This document shows positions 16,478-25,538 of a stretch of DNA of 48,789 nt, in pieces. A program made the translations under genes and the position numbers. Where the stretch lies: the NCBI GenBank assembly GCA_025055255.1, contig JANWYI010000016.1:19195-67983 (forward strand), written 5' to 3'. The notes below the pieces were generated by a model. That model had not been told where the DNA came from. It saw nothing but the letters and a program-made list of their open reading frames with translations, and searched no databases. The stretch comes from Anaerolineae bacterium. Its GTDB lineage: Bacteria > Chloroflexota > Anaerolineae > Aggregatilineales > UBA2796. Each line of letters opens with the position of its first letter. The first letter of the stretch is position 1.

Positions 16478-16518
16478 ATCATGCCATGACTTTTACAGGA
16501 TGTAATGGTGCGTGGCAG

Positions 16519-16527
16519 ATTATAGCA
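16519..16527 (-). promoter_or_regulatory. Extended -10 promoter for the SDR operon
   Basis: The minus strand reads TGCTATAAT, a perfect -10 with TGn extension. Transcription would start near 16512, about 35 bases before the SDR ATG. No good -35 is visible. Confidence 0.5.
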
Positions 16528-16597
16528 TATTGATGCGCTTTACGATGTCTGTGTAGCTTTGAGCGAGCTGAGCACTGCTTCTTGGCTGACTTTGAGC

Positions 16598-18052
16598 TCA
16601 TGTACCGCTCAAGCTGAGCATCTTGCCCAGTGTGCGCAGCATGATCAGCAAGTCAAGCGCAATGCTCTGGTGGCGGATGTAGTACAGGTCGTACTGCAGC
16701 TTGACCAGTGCATCTTCCTCAGTGTTGCCGTACTTGTAGCAAATTTGCGCCCAGCCAGTCAAACCTGGCGCCACGAGCAAGCGCGTACGGTAGAAGGGAA
16801 TCTTCTGTGTCAACTGCTCAATAAAAACAGGACGCTCAGGGCGCGGACCGACGATGCTCATCTCGCCGCGCAGCACATTCCACAGCTGCGGCACTTCATC
16901 CAGACGAGTCTTGCGCAGCCAACGACCGACGCGCGTGACGCGCGGATCGTCCTTGCGTGCCCACTGCGGACCGCTCAACTTTTCAGCGTCTTGCACCATG
17001 CTGCGCAGCTTGACAATTTGAAATGGCTTTCCGCCGCGTCCAAGCCGCTCTTGGCGGTAAAAAATTGGACCACGTGAGTCGAGGCGAATGAGCAACGCCA
17101 AAGGCGGCAAAATCACGGCAAAGCACGCCAAGCCGATCAGCGCTAACGTCACGTCAATCAAGCGCTTAATCGCTAAGTACAGCCGAAAACTGAGCGTGTC
17201 GCCGTCTAATGGCAAGACCAATTGCCAATCAAACTGTCCAACATGCTCAATTGGCACGCGCCCTGTGATCTGCTCGTAGAGCAGCGGCATCGGCGTGATT
17301 GCGATGCCTTGCTCATAGCACGCCATGACAGCTTGGAACAGTTCAGCAGACAGCATGCCGTTGTGCGCCAAGATTAGCTCAGAGACGTTATGCTGCCGCA
17401 CAACTTGAGTTAGGTCATCGCTCAGACTGAGCTGCCGCAAGTTGAGTAGACGCGAATCACTGCTTAACTCGCTTGGCACATAGCCGATAATTTCGTAGTC
17501 GTTCGGCGCTTCCTGCGCGATTGTCTGGGCGAGCGCTGCAGCTGCTTTACCGTTGCCGATCAGCACAGCACGACGCGGCTGTTGTGACCAGCTGAATAAG
17601 CGTGGACGGCTGACACGCCACATCCCGACTAGCGAAAAAGCAGCTACGGCATAGTAAAGCGTGAACAAGCGCGGTAGATCAAGACCGCTCGGAACAACTA
17701 GGAAGAAGATGAACAGGTAGATGATGACTACTTGGACGCTAATGAACAGCAGGCGCGCAAACATCGCGGCATTCTGATAAGCAAGACGCAAATTGTTGAA
17801 ACCGTTCAGCCGCGCCACAATCAGCCACAACAGTGGCATGATGATGAACCAATGCGCACGGCGAGCAACAAAGTCCAGGTCGAACGGCTCAGGCGCCGTC
17901 AACGACCAAGCAACCATTGCCACGAGCGTTGCTAATAGACAGGCAACTGTGTCGCCAACTAGCAACAAAAAGCGGCGCTCAGAGAGGCGCAGCTGCCAAC
18001 TATTCGAGCGCTTGGCACTCGCGGGCTGTGAAAGGGATTCAGCGGAGCGCAT
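16598..18052 (-). CDS. Polyprenyl glycosylphosphotransferase (WcaJ/WbaP-type)
   Basis: This 484-residue enzyme starts a lipid-linked saccharide by moving a sugar phosphate from a UDP-sugar to undecaprenyl phosphate in the membrane. Four N-terminal helices (about 28-140) precede a CoA-binding-like Rossmann domain with [15 protein letters not shown] further helix (about 300-325) leads to the catalytic domain, with [50 protein letters not shown] and GPRPERP. The end, [18 protein letters not shown], is typical. The gene stands alone between the SDR operon and the divergent kinase, though several glycosyltransferases lie elsewhere in the window. Confidence 0.95.
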   Translation of the reverse strand: MRSAESLSQPASAKRSNSWQLRLSERRFLLLVGDTVACLLATLVAMVAWSLTAPEPFDLDFVARRAHWFIIMPLLWLIVARLNGFNNLRLAYQNAAMFARLLFISVQVVIIYLFIFFLVVPSGLDLPRLFTLYYAVAAFSLVGMWRVSRPRLFSWSQQPRRAVLIGNGKAAAALAQTIAQEAPNDYEIIGYVPSELSSDSRLLNLRQLSLSDDLTQVVRQHNVSELILAHNGMLSAELFQAVMACYEQGIAITPMPLLYEQITGRVPIEHVGQFDWQLVLPLDGDTLSFRLYLAIKRLIDVTLALIGLACFAVILPPLALLIRLDSRGPIFYRQERLGRGGKPFQIVKLRSMVQDAEKLSGPQWARKDDPRVTRVGRWLRKTRLDEVPQLWNVLRGEMSIVGPRPERPVFIEQLTQKIPFYRTRLLVAPGLTGWAQICYKYGNTEEDALVKLQYDLYYIRHQSIALDLLIMLRTLGKMLSLSGT

Positions 18053-18186
18053 TCGACTATCCAGTTTGTGGTGTGTGACTTGTCACCCTGCATTATAAGC
18101 TATAGAGCGCTCTGCGGCGCGCCTTTTCGAGAAACTTTGAGAAAGTTGTGATGCTCTGACACACAAATGCATAAATGCTGCGCGCG

Positions 18187-18195
18187 CGCTACAAT
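18187..18195 (+). promoter_or_regulatory. Possible -10 element for the histidine kinase operon
   Basis: CGCTACAAT gives the hexamer TACAAT at 18190-18195, about 35 bases before the kinase start. There is no clear -35. Low confidence. Confidence 0.3.
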
Positions 18196-18229
18196 CGTAA
18201 CAGCGCTCTGTACCTTGTGAGGGATGCCG

Positions 18230-19066
18230 ATGACTGGTACTGAAAATCCTTTAGCGGCTGCACGCCAAGCACTGGTTGATGCACGCAACCAGCTCTCTGA
18301 AGTGCAGCAGGCACTAGAGCAACTGGATACGCTGCTTGAGCAGGCTGAGTCACAGCGCGCTGCACAGACCGAGCAGCACGTCAAACTTGTCTCAACCATT
18401 GTCCATGAGCTACGCAAGCCTATGACCAGCATTCGCGGCTATGCCGATATGCTGGCTAAACCGAACATGGTCGGCACGCTCAATCCGATGCAACAGAACT
18501 TTGTGGAGACAATCCGCAATAACATCGTGCGCATGGATTGGCTGCTGAGCGATATTAGTGACATCAACAAGCTGCAGGCACAGCGTCTGCGTCTAGAGCG
18601 CAAGATGCTGACATTTGAGTCGCTGCGCGGCGAAATAGAGGCGGCTGTGAGCAGTTTGGTCAGTGAGTATGGGCACACGCTCACTATCCAGATTGAGCCT
18701 GAGTTGCCTGTGATTAACACTGATCCAAAGCAACTGGTCAAAGTGATCGTGCTGCTGCTGCGCAACGCAATCTTTTACACTCCAAAAGGCACAGGTCAGC
18801 TGCTGCTGAAAGCAGAGCCAACGGGTAGAGCAGGCGAAATGCGGATTAGCGTCTGCGATAACGGCATTGGCATGCGTCCTGAGGACGTGGCACGGCTTGG
18901 CGAGCTGTTTTTCCGCGCTGATCACGAGTTAGTGACCAACACCAAAGGCTACGGCTTGGGCATTCCTGTGGTCAAGGGCTTGTTGGCGCTGATGGATAGC
19001 CAGCTGGAAGTCCAGAGTGCGCTTGGGCAAGGTAGCACTTTCAGCTTCAGGCTTCAAGGCATTTAG
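18230..19066 (+). CDS. Soluble sensor histidine kinase
   Basis: This 278-residue HisKA/HATPase_c kinase has no membrane helix. A coiled coil (about 8-52) precedes the phosphoacceptor His59 in VHELRKPMTSIRGYADML. The ATPase domain has the N box LLRNAIFYTPKG, G1 VCDNGIGM, a phenylalanine-containing F box (ELFFRAD), and G2 GYGLGIPVVKGL. No PAS, GAF or receiver domain is present, so input probably comes through the coiled coil or a partner. ATG 18230 is preferred to ATG 18224 because GAGGG sits 7 bases before it. No response regulator is adjacent; a sigma factor gene follows after 3 bases. Confidence 0.92.
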   Translation: MTGTENPLAAARQALVDARNQLSEVQQALEQLDTLLEQAESQRAAQTEQHVKLVSTIVHELRKPMTSIRGYADMLAKPNMVGTLNPMQQNFVETIRNNIVRMDWLLSDISDINKLQAQRLRLERKMLTFESLRGEIEAAVSSLVSEYGHTLTIQIEPELPVINTDPKQLVKVIVLLLRNAIFYTPKGTGQLLLKAEPTGRAGEMRISVCDNGIGMRPEDVARLGELFFRADHELVTNTKGYGLGIPVVKGLLALMDSQLEVQSALGQGSTFSFRLQGI

Positions 19067-19069
19067 AGC

Positions 19070-19741
19070 GTGGAGATTGGCGTATCTGTGCCTGAACGCA
19101 CAAACGAAGAATGGCTGCGCGACCTAGCTGATGGCTCGCCGAACCGTGACGCTGCGCTCGATGCGCTGCGTGGACGCTTGAAGCGTGGCTTGTTCTATTA
19201 CCTCAGCCGTGAGCGCAGCGACCTCGCCGATCATCCGCCTGAGGAAATTGAGCAGATGGCGGAAGACTTTGCTCAAGAGGCGCTGCTGCGCATCCTAGCA
19301 AACCTCGACTCATTTCGTGGTAACAGTCAATTTACTACATGGGCAACGCGCATTGCTGTGCGGCTCGTCATCAGCGAACTGCGCCGACTGCGTTATAAGG
19401 ACTTCTCTCTCGACTCACTTCTAGACAGCAACGAAAATCGTGCCGCTGACGCAAACATACTGACCGTTGCTGAGGAAGACAGTCCTGAGCGCAGCGCTGA
19501 AAAGCGCGACGCTTGGCTGCGCATTGAGCGCGCCTTGAACGAGGCGCTCACAGCGCGTCAACGTGCAGCTTTCGAGGCGCTGATCTTAGAAGGCGTGCCG
19601 CTTGACATCGTGGCAGAGCAGTTGAACACCAATCGCAACGCGCTCTACAAGCTGATCTTCGACGCGCGCCGCAAGTTGCGCCAACATCTGGAAGCACAAG
19701 GCTTGTCGCCTGAGTACATCCTTGAACTGTTTGAGAGCTAG
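19070..19741 (+). CDS. ECF-type sigma-70 family factor
   Basis: This 223-residue sigma factor has region 2 at about 35-110 (AEDFAQEALLRILANLDSFR then FTTWATRIAVRLVISELRR) and region 4 at about 150-212 (LTARQRAAFEALILEGVPLD, a helix-turn-helix with LNTNRNALYKLIFDARRKLR). Region 3 is absent, as in ECF factors. The start appears to be GTG at 19070, with a second GTG at 19088. No zinc-finger anti-sigma gene follows; instead a histidine kinase precedes it by 3 bases and a polytopic membrane protein follows by 5. Either neighbour might control it, as inferred from position only. Confidence 0.9.
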   Translation: MEIGVSVPERTNEEWLRDLADGSPNRDAALDALRGRLKRGLFYYLSRERSDLADHPPEEIEQMAEDFAQEALLRILANLDSFRGNSQFTTWATRIAVRLVISELRRLRYKDFSLDSLLDSNENRAADANILTVAEEDSPERSAEKRDAWLRIERALNEALTARQRAAFEALILEGVPLDIVAEQLNTNRNALYKLIFDARRKLRQHLEAQGLSPEYILELFES

Positions 19742-19746
19742 GCGCT

Positions 19747-20661
19747 GTGAAAGACTTGGTCGCCTTGCGCTTGCTGCGCGCCGTGATCTGGCACATTCAA
19801 AGCGAACGAAGTCCGATTTACCGCGCTGCATGGCGACCGAGCCGCTTGCGAATACCGTTTGGCTTGATTTATCTACTGCTGTTGCTCAGTTTCCCATTAC
19901 TGCGCTTGCTTGAGATGAGTAGCGGCGTACCATTTTTCATTTACCGCGATCAGGCGCTTATCAGCGTCGGACTGGTCAGCGCAGCCCTGATCAGCCTGCT
20001 GCCATACGGCACGCTCACAGCGCTAACAGCTTCAGGTCTCTCACGCCTGCGCTTGGCTCAAACTTGGGACATGTTCCTGTTGACGCCTGCTGAGTCGCAT
20101 GAAGTGCTCACGGCTGTGACAGCTGCATCAATTCGTCCGCAGTGGCGCGCCATCCTAGGCGGCTTGCTGCTGAGCGCTCTGTCCAGCATAGGGACAGCAG
20201 TAGTTGCAGCGCTCAGCTTAGCAGCAAATGGCGCATGGCTGTGGGCAACGCTCTTAATTGTGCTATGCATGCCGTTAATGTATGCACGTATCCAAGAGGT
20301 AGCGTTGAGCCTGCTGGTTGGTAGACGGCTGAGCTATGTTGCGCCGCGCAGCGCCTTTGTACTCGGCATGATGAGTGGCATAGCCGTGCGTCTAGCTGTG
20401 GCTGTTTTAGCGTTGCTCTTAAGCGGCGCAGCCGAAGGAATGGCAGCGTTGAGCGCTGAAATTGTGCGCCTTGCTGACATTTTGCCGAGCAATGCAATGC
20501 TAGTCGGTTCAGCGCTCGCCATTAGCATGGCGTTGCTCATGGGCGAGTTCGCGCTGATTGCTCTCGCGCCGAATCTACTCAGCTTGCTAGTTGCTCTGAC
20601 GATTTTTGGTATTCGCAGCGCGCTAGTGCGCCAGTTAGCGCAACGTACAGAGTCTGCTTAG
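19747..20661 (+). CDS. Polytopic membrane protein, ABC-2-permease-like, unknown
   Basis: I do not recognise the family of this 304-residue protein. It has about six hydrophobic segments (near 35-55, 72-100, 138-180, 210-235, 245-262, 270-295). After the first helices come SGLSRLRLAQTWDMFLLTPA and then VLTAVTAASIRPQW, an arrangement reminiscent of ABC-2 type membrane subunits, where a cytoplasmic segment follows helix two. No ATPase gene is next to it. GTG start at 19747, 5 bases after the sigma factor stop, so it is cotranscribed and could be a target or membrane regulator of that sigma factor. Its last four bases overlap the convergent YtxH gene. Confidence 0.75.
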   Translation: MKDLVALRLLRAVIWHIQSERSPIYRAAWRPSRLRIPFGLIYLLLLLSFPLLRLLEMSSGVPFFIYRDQALISVGLVSAALISLLPYGTLTALTASGLSRLRLAQTWDMFLLTPAESHEVLTAVTAASIRPQWRAILGGLLLSALSSIGTAVVAALSLAANGAWLWATLLIVLCMPLMYARIQEVALSLLVGRRLSYVAPRSAFVLGMMSGIAVRLAVAVLALLLSGAAEGMAALSAEIVRLADILPSNAMLVGSALAISMALLMGEFALIALAPNLLSLLVALTIFGIRSALVRQLAQRTESA

Positions 20662-20891
20662 CGCTGATTAAGCCGTCTTGCTGTTGCCTTGCCTTCAGCG
20701 AGTGCGTCTTCAAGACTTTCGCCTGTCATTTGGCGTCGAACACTATTTACGCGCTCATCTAGCGCTTGCTGAATAGCTTGGCGTGTTTCCTTGCCGCTAC
20801 GCGGCGCATTCCACAATGCCCACAGCGCGCCGATAACAGCTCCGATTAGTGCGCCGATGATGAAAGAACGCCCTTCGCCGCGCTCAGCCAT
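20658..20891 (-). CDS. YtxH-domain small membrane protein
   Basis: This 77-residue protein has one glycine-rich N-terminal helix (about 9-28, FIIGALIGAVIGALWALWNA) followed by PRSGKETRQAI, the conserved YtxH turn, and an amphipathic helical tail. YtxH proteins are small envelope or stress-associated proteins without a known activity. It ends the VanW gene set and starts 1 base after the previous gene. GGAAG lies before the ATG. Confidence 0.88.
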   Translation of the reverse strand: MAERGEGRSFIIGALIGAVIGALWALWNAPRSGKETRQAIQQALDERVNSVRRQMTGESLEDALAEGKATARRLNQR

Positions 20892-20892
20892 C

Positions 20893-21360
20893 TCACTTCC
20901 GTGCCTTGCCGCTCAAATTGCGCCGAATAGCCAGCAGCTCACGAAAGAAGACGCCTATGCCAACAGCCGTTGAGGTCACACGGATGACAGGCATTGCCAC
21001 ATTGCGGCTGATAAAAGCAGTCGTGTCGCGCGCTGTGCTGACCGTCTCTTGTGCTTCCTCAATAATCGGTTTAACTTCGCTGCTCAGAATATTGATCAGC
21101 GTACTGATTTGCGCGATCAGGATCACTAGCGCCATTGCAATCAAGATGCTCTGCAGCGCGAGGATTACGATGAACAAGTCGCGCAAGATGCGGAAAAAGT
21201 TTGCCACGCCTTCGGAGTCGGCAATGCCGCCAATGATTGCAATGATGAACAAGACCATAACTACGCCGATGAAGCCACCAATACCGATCATCAGCCAGCG
21301 CGTCATCCCGCTCGGCGCTGACTCAGCTGCTTGATCTGAAAGTACCTGATTATCTGTCAT
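20893..21360 (-). CDS. Two-helix membrane protein, unknown
   Basis: This 155-residue protein has two membrane helices (about 20-45 and 65-90), then a helical segment (LSSEVKPIIEEAQETVSTAR) like those of DUF948/YtxG-type proteins that pair with YtxH. ATG 21360 is chosen over upstream codons because AAGGA precedes it and the ATGA overlap with the upstream gene stop implies coupling. Likely a membrane scaffold acting with the adjacent YtxH protein. No enzymatic motif. Confidence 0.8.
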   Translation of the reverse strand: MTDNQVLSDQAAESAPSGMTRWLMIGIGGFIGVVMVLFIIAIIGGIADSEGVANFFRILRDLFIVILALQSILIAMALVILIAQISTLINILSSEVKPIIEEAQETVSTARDTTAFISRNVAMPVIRVTSTAVGIGVFFRELLAIRRNLSGKARK

Positions 21361-21629
21361 CCTTGTCCTTTTGTTCCTTGCCCTGATAGAAAGCGCGCAA
21401 TGAACAGCGCTAGCCACGCGCCGAAAGTCGCCGTGAAGGTGTTCAAGACGCCAATTGCCAGCACGTTCACCTCAAAAATGGCGCCGAATATCTGTCCGAC
21501 GGCGAAGCCGAGCCAGCTGGCAAGCAAGTAGAGCGCTAGTTGGCGCGCACTGCCGCCAAAGATCACGTGAAAGAGCGCGCCGTAGAGCGTCGCCAGCAAA
21601 AAGCCAAAGACGATCGGCGGACTCGGCAT
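21357..21629 (-). CDS. Small membrane protein with three hydrophobic segments, unknown
   Basis: This 90-residue protein is almost wholly hydrophobic, with helices near 5-25, 30-50 and 55-80. There is no recognisable motif. It starts 3 bases after the VanW stop and ends in an ATGA overlap with the next gene, so it belongs to the same operon. A structural or accessory membrane role is the most that can be said. Confidence 0.78.
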   Translation of the reverse strand: MPSPPIVFGFLLATLYGALFHVIFGGSARQLALYLLASWLGFAVGQIFGAIFEVNVLAIGVLNTFTATFGAWLALFIARFLSGQGTKGQG

Positions 21630-21632
21630 TCT

Positions 21633-23540
21633 CTAGCGCTGCTTAGGTGCATAGCCCGGCGCAACCAAAAATTGCGCTGACCAAGGCACATAGCGGCTGA
21701 AAAACTCCTCGTTATTGACCAGAATCTGCCCGTCAAGCGTGCGAATTGTCCGCCAGACGCGCGCATCCACGCCGTCTACCGCGTAGTCTATCTGGCGCAC
21801 CTCGCCAGGACGCACATTTGGACTTTCTGTGTACTTCGGCTTACCATGCGGCACAACGTTGCTCAAGCGCGGACCAGTTTTTTCTACGATCCGTCCGCTG
21901 CTTGTGCTGTAGAACGTGATGGTCAGCGATTGCTTCGACGGCACAAAGTTGACGGCAATCAGGATGTGATAAGGCGTGTCGTTACGGAACTTCAGGTCAA
22001 TGATCGGCGCGTAGACAGTTGCATCCATGCCGACACCTGCTGAATAGCGCCGTCCATTGGCAATGGCTGTGCCGCTCTCATAGTAGCCGACGCGGTAACC
22101 ATGTGGATAGCGCTCGACAATCGGATAGCCGCCAAAAAACGCTGCTTGGAAGATCGTGGTGCTGACCTGACAAACGCCGCCGCCGACGCCTTCAATGGTG
22201 CGGTCGCCATAGATGACCAAGCCTGTTTCGTAGCCTGTTTCGGGCGAGATGTCGCCGATGTACTTGTTAAACGAGAAAACTTCGCCGGGCGCAATTACCA
22301 AGCCGTGAAAGCGTTGCGCCGCCACTTGAATGTTCGTGCGTCGCTCAGCCGTAGAGCCGTAAAAGAACGTCGTCGCCTCAACGATCTTCTCAGTGATGCC
22401 GAGCTCAGCTGCGGTCGCCTTGCTGTGCGCTACAGGCTTCATAGTGATGAAGCTGAGTGGTACACGCCGATCCTCAGCGCGGAAAATGGCAGCCTCGAAC
22501 GCTTTCAGGCTGCTCTCGACGTCCAACTCGCGCCCTTCGATGCTATCTTCAATTGGCAGAAGCTCTCGGCGCACCTCGTTAAAGACAAAACGCGCATTGC
22601 GCGGCTCAATGCGCAGCTGCGGCGCAAGCTCGACCAAGAAAGCGCGCAGCGGCTCAGCGTTGGCACTGACCGTATAGCGCGCTGTGCCGTCGCCATTTTC
22701 CACACGCTGAATCCTCAGCAAGCCGCTGATGAATTCAACACTGGCTTGCCAAGGTCCGGGATCGCCTTCACGAGGCGCGGGCAAGTAGAGTTGAATTGGG
22801 CTGGAAAGTGCAAGGCGGACTTTCGCAGCAGCTTCTTCTACGTCGCGCACAGCAGGCTGAGTTTCGCGGATGACAATTGGAATCTCAGCGCCGGTCGTCA
22901 ACGTCAAAACGACTTGCCGCAGCAAGCCAAGCGTCGCGTCCACATCCACTTGTCTGCCAATTTGACTGGCAGTGGCAATCACCTGTGTGCCGTTCAAACT
23001 GAGCGTGGCGTCCAGCACGGGACGGTTGATCTCAGCGGCAATTTGGTTGATGATGGTCGCAGCTTGCGATTGGTCGAAAACGACAATCGGCTGTACTGAA
23101 GCGCCGTTCAGCCATGCATCGGCTTGCTCAAGCAGATTTTCTAGTAGATTGCCACGCCGTCCGATCTTAAAAGCAGCCTCAACTGTTTGCAGCGGATTGT
23201 AGCTAACGCCAAGCTCTGTGGCTGTCCTCTGCCAGAAGCGTTCGCCGTCACGGAAGGTGAAGACAGCGCTTTCGCCATAAGTGAAACGTGCAGCCAGAGC
23301 TGTCATTGCTTGCTGATGCGTCATACCAGAAAGGTCTACGCCGAAGGCAGAGACGCCAGGATAGATTCGCTGATTGAACTGCAGCTGATGCAGCGCCAAG
23401 TAGAGCATTCCCAGCAAGAAAAGCAGAATGACGGCTGTAGCGCCGAGCAACGGGATGCGAATCATCCATGCGAGCAGCGCTGAGTGCCGTTCAGGACGCA
23501 CATAGTGCCGCTCATCATAGGGAGCCTGCCAAGTTTCCAT
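21633..23540 (-). CDS. VanW family protein with peptidoglycan-binding-like domains
   Basis: This 635-residue membrane-anchored protein has a helix at about 28-52. Two repeats of the PG_binding_4/YoaR type follow (about 60-190 and 230-345; for example GVSAFGVDLSGMTHQQAMTA). The VanW domain lies at about 380-520, with FNKYIGDISPETGYETG and GVGGGVCQVSTTIFQAAFFG. A G5-like tail ends with LVNNEEFFSRYVPW. VanW proteins are linked to cell-wall metabolism in Gram-positive-like and Chloroflexota envelopes; their activity is unknown. ATG 23540 was chosen over a TTG five codons upstream. It leads an operon with three small membrane proteins. Confidence 0.93.
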   Translation of the reverse strand: METWQAPYDERHYVRPERHSALLAWMIRIPLLGATAVILLFLLGMLYLALHQLQFNQRIYPGVSAFGVDLSGMTHQQAMTALAARFTYGESAVFTFRDGERFWQRTATELGVSYNPLQTVEAAFKIGRRGNLLENLLEQADAWLNGASVQPIVVFDQSQAATIINQIAAEINRPVLDATLSLNGTQVIATASQIGRQVDVDATLGLLRQVVLTLTTGAEIPIVIRETQPAVRDVEEAAAKVRLALSSPIQLYLPAPREGDPGPWQASVEFISGLLRIQRVENGDGTARYTVSANAEPLRAFLVELAPQLRIEPRNARFVFNEVRRELLPIEDSIEGRELDVESSLKAFEAAIFRAEDRRVPLSFITMKPVAHSKATAAELGITEKIVEATTFFYGSTAERRTNIQVAAQRFHGLVIAPGEVFSFNKYIGDISPETGYETGLVIYGDRTIEGVGGGVCQVSTTIFQAAFFGGYPIVERYPHGYRVGYYESGTAIANGRRYSAGVGMDATVYAPIIDLKFRNDTPYHILIAVNFVPSKQSLTITFYSTSSGRIVEKTGPRLSNVVPHGKPKYTESPNVRPGEVRQIDYAVDGVDARVWRTIRTLDGQILVNNEEFFSRYVPWSAQFLVAPGYAPKQR

Positions 23541-23593
23541 AACTGTCTGTCTCAAAATTACTCTGCCAGAGCAAGCGTTCTCAGATATGGATG

Positions 23594-23622
23594 ACTATAG
23601 CTGATTTGGCTATGTGCGGCAA
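23594..23622 (-). promoter_or_regulatory. Promoter of the VanW operon
   Basis: Minus strand: TTGCCG (23617-23622), 17 bases, TATAGT (23594-23599). The expected transcript start is about 47 bases before the ATG at 23540. Confidence 0.5.
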
Positions 23623-23782
23623 GGCGTCCTGCGAGCGAGACTGTCTGCAGCGGTGAACGTAACATTTTGGCGTTCTCTACAGATGAGGAAGGTCTTACTA
23701 GCAGCACTTCAGACGAATTTGAGTTGAAACGAGCGAGCAGCAATCTGTTGTACTTTAGATATTCCTCGGCGTTTCAGTCTAC

Positions 23783-23811
23783 TTGAAGTCTACAGCAGAC
23801 CGTTGTATAAT
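23783..23811 (+). promoter_or_regulatory. Promoter of the DUF4388-GTPase genes
   Basis: TTGAAG (23783-23788), 17-base spacer, and a perfect TATAAT (23806-23811). Transcription near 23818 would give a leader of roughly 117 bases. Confidence 0.65.
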
Positions 23812-23934
23812 CGCACCAAAGTGCTTGGGCAAGCCAAATGCTTGAATCATGTGAAGGCAAATCGGGCTTGCGAGGAAGCTATTGTGCGTGATGGCACTAG
23901 GGAAATGAGAGAATCCAGCGAGGCAAAGTAGCTC

Positions 23935-24837
23935 ATGGCAAGACCGAGACAACTGAAGGGCACCCTTCAAGATTTGCATACCACACAGCTGCTGCACCTG
24001 ATCAATCTCGCCAAGAAAACTGGCACACTCCACATCTATGAAGGCGTGCCAACAGGGCGCGAGGTCATCATGGGCGATGGAGAGACGAGACGCCCAGAGC
24101 TACAGATCGGCGAGGAACGTGCGCGCGTGGCGTTCCGCGAGGGGAAACTGATCTACGCACGTCTGGCGAGCCAGAGCGATCACCTTGCCACAGTGTTGCA
24201 CAGAGCAGGCAAGCTGAATGACGTTCAACACAACATCATCCTCAACAAGGCGCCGCGCGCCAGCGACAAGGCTCTAGCGCTGCTGCTGATCAACGCCAAC
24301 TACGTCTCGCAGGCAGATATCATCCAGAGTGTCCAGCGCTACACACTAGAGATCGTCTACGACCTTGCCAACTGGACGAAAGAGCCGTTCATCTTTGAGG
24401 AAGGCGAGCAGCCGCCGCCTGACAAGATCACTGTGCCGATTGATCTCGAAAACGTGATCATTGAGATGATTCGGCGTGACAGCCGCGACAAAATGTTGCT
24501 GGAAGCGCTTCCCAATCTTGACTTCGCTTTGCGCTTCCCAGAGTCGCCTGCTGAAAAGTTTGCCAAGGGCAAGGTACAGCTCAGCGTGGATGAGTGGCGC
24601 GTTGTCTCGTTCATCAATGGCAGGAATACCATTCGGCAAATTGCCAAAGCCTGCAATATGACTGAGATGGGCATTCGCCAAATTGTTTACGGACTGTTGA
24701 GCGCAGGCTTAGTAGAACTGGTGAAGCCTACCGCGCCTGACGCCTCAAAGCTGGGGCGCCGTCCGGGACAAGTTGGCGGTAACATGCCACAGCGTCCAGT
24801 CATTGACAAGTTGATTAATCGCATCAAGAGTCTCTAG
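23935..24837 (+). CDS. DUF4388 (PATAN-like) regulatory protein
   Basis: This 300-residue protein has an N-terminal DUF4388 domain (about 5-115; LKGTLQDLHTTQLLHLINLA and RVAFREGKLIYARL are its core strands). A second helical module (about 115-190) is followed by a winged-helix-like C-terminal region (about 205-265, VVSFINGRNTIRQIAKACNM). DUF4388 proteins are signalling adaptors often found with small GTPases and gliding or type IV pilus polarity genes. It precedes an MglA-like GTPase by 77 bases, so a GTPase partner role is inferred. GAGG lies 11 bases before the ATG. Confidence 0.88.
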   Translation: MARPRQLKGTLQDLHTTQLLHLINLAKKTGTLHIYEGVPTGREVIMGDGETRRPELQIGEERARVAFREGKLIYARLASQSDHLATVLHRAGKLNDVQHNIILNKAPRASDKALALLLINANYVSQADIIQSVQRYTLEIVYDLANWTKEPFIFEEGEQPPPDKITVPIDLENVIIEMIRRDSRDKMLLEALPNLDFALRFPESPAEKFAKGKVQLSVDEWRVVSFINGRNTIRQIAKACNMTEMGIRQIVYGLLSAGLVELVKPTAPDASKLGRRPGQVGGNMPQRPVIDKLINRIKSL

Positions 24838-24914
24838 TATAATGAGGGTAAGTTCTGATACAAGCATTTGTCCGCGTTTCCAAAGTGCTGTGCTAGGCAG
24901 GTAGGGCGGTCACT

Positions 24915-25457
24915 ATGGCAGTTCAAACAGTGAAAATGGTCATCACTGGACCTTATGCATCAGGGAAGACGGAATTCATCCGTTCCATCAGCGAAATTGA
25001 TGTCGTTTCGACCGACACAAAGGTTTCAGAAGGCACTTATGAAGCTACAGTGAAAGATCAGACCACTGTGGCAATGGACTTCGGGCGTATCACCATTGAC
25101 GACGACTTGGTGCTGTATCTGTTCGGCACGCCCGGTCAGCGGCGCTTCGACTTCATGTGGGAAATCTTGGCAGAAGGCATGCTCGGCTTTGTGGTGATGG
25201 TAGATAGCACCAAGCCTGAGACGTTCCGCGAGGCGAAGTCTATCCTTGAAACTTTCCGCGCCTACGCGCCGACGCCTTACGTGGTGGCTGCAAACAAGCA
25301 GGACTTGGAAGATGCTTGGCCGGCTGAAGACCTGCGCATTGCGCTCCGCATTGATGATAACGTCAAGCTGCTGCCTTGTGTGGCGAAGGACAAAGAGAAA
25401 GTTAAGGTTGTCCTGCTAGAGTTGCTCTACTCGATTCTTGAGGAGATGGACAACTAG
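24915..25457 (+). CDS. MglA-like small Ras-type GTPase
   Basis: This 180-residue bacterial small GTPase has P-loop GPYASGKT (12-19), switch II GTPGQRRFDF (71-80), and the base motif NKQD (127-130). A conserved acidic region, TVAMDFGRITIDDDL, precedes switch II. The family hydrolyses GTP and acts as a polarity or signalling switch with roadblock or DUF4388 proteins. No roadblock/LC7 gene is present here, so the DUF4388 protein upstream is the likely partner. Gln75 is in the position of the Ras catalytic Gln. Confidence 0.93.
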   Translation: MAVQTVKMVITGPYASGKTEFIRSISEIDVVSTDTKVSEGTYEATVKDQTTVAMDFGRITIDDDLVLYLFGTPGQRRFDFMWEILAEGMLGFVVMVDSTKPETFREAKSILETFRAYAPTPYVVAANKQDLEDAWPAEDLRIALRIDDNVKLLPCVAKDKEKVKVVLLELLYSILEEMDN

Positions 25458-25538
25458 CCGCTGCGGCACTGCGCATGACTCCACATCCTGTGCCGAGCTT
25501 GCTGCTCGGCGCAGGCTACCCACAGGAGTACCCTTCGG

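Larger units (their letters stand above)
23541..23934. other. Divergent promoter region between VanW and DUF4388 genes
   Basis: This 394-base gap contains one good promoter for each flanking gene (annotated separately) and a plus-strand leader of about 117 bases before 23935. I see no further gene and no convincing RNA structure. Confidence 0.5.

Noticed and set aside
22101-23099. Long plus-strand reading frame of 332 codons opposite the VanW gene
   Set aside because: It is the antisense shadow of a clear VanW-family coding region and encodes no recognisable motif. Codon bias on the minus strand keeps stops rare in that frame.
24838-24843. TATAAT after the DUF4388 stop as a separate GTPase promoter
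   Set aside because: No -35 at acceptable spacing (the nearest TTGATT is 21 bases away) and no extended -10, so it was not annotated.
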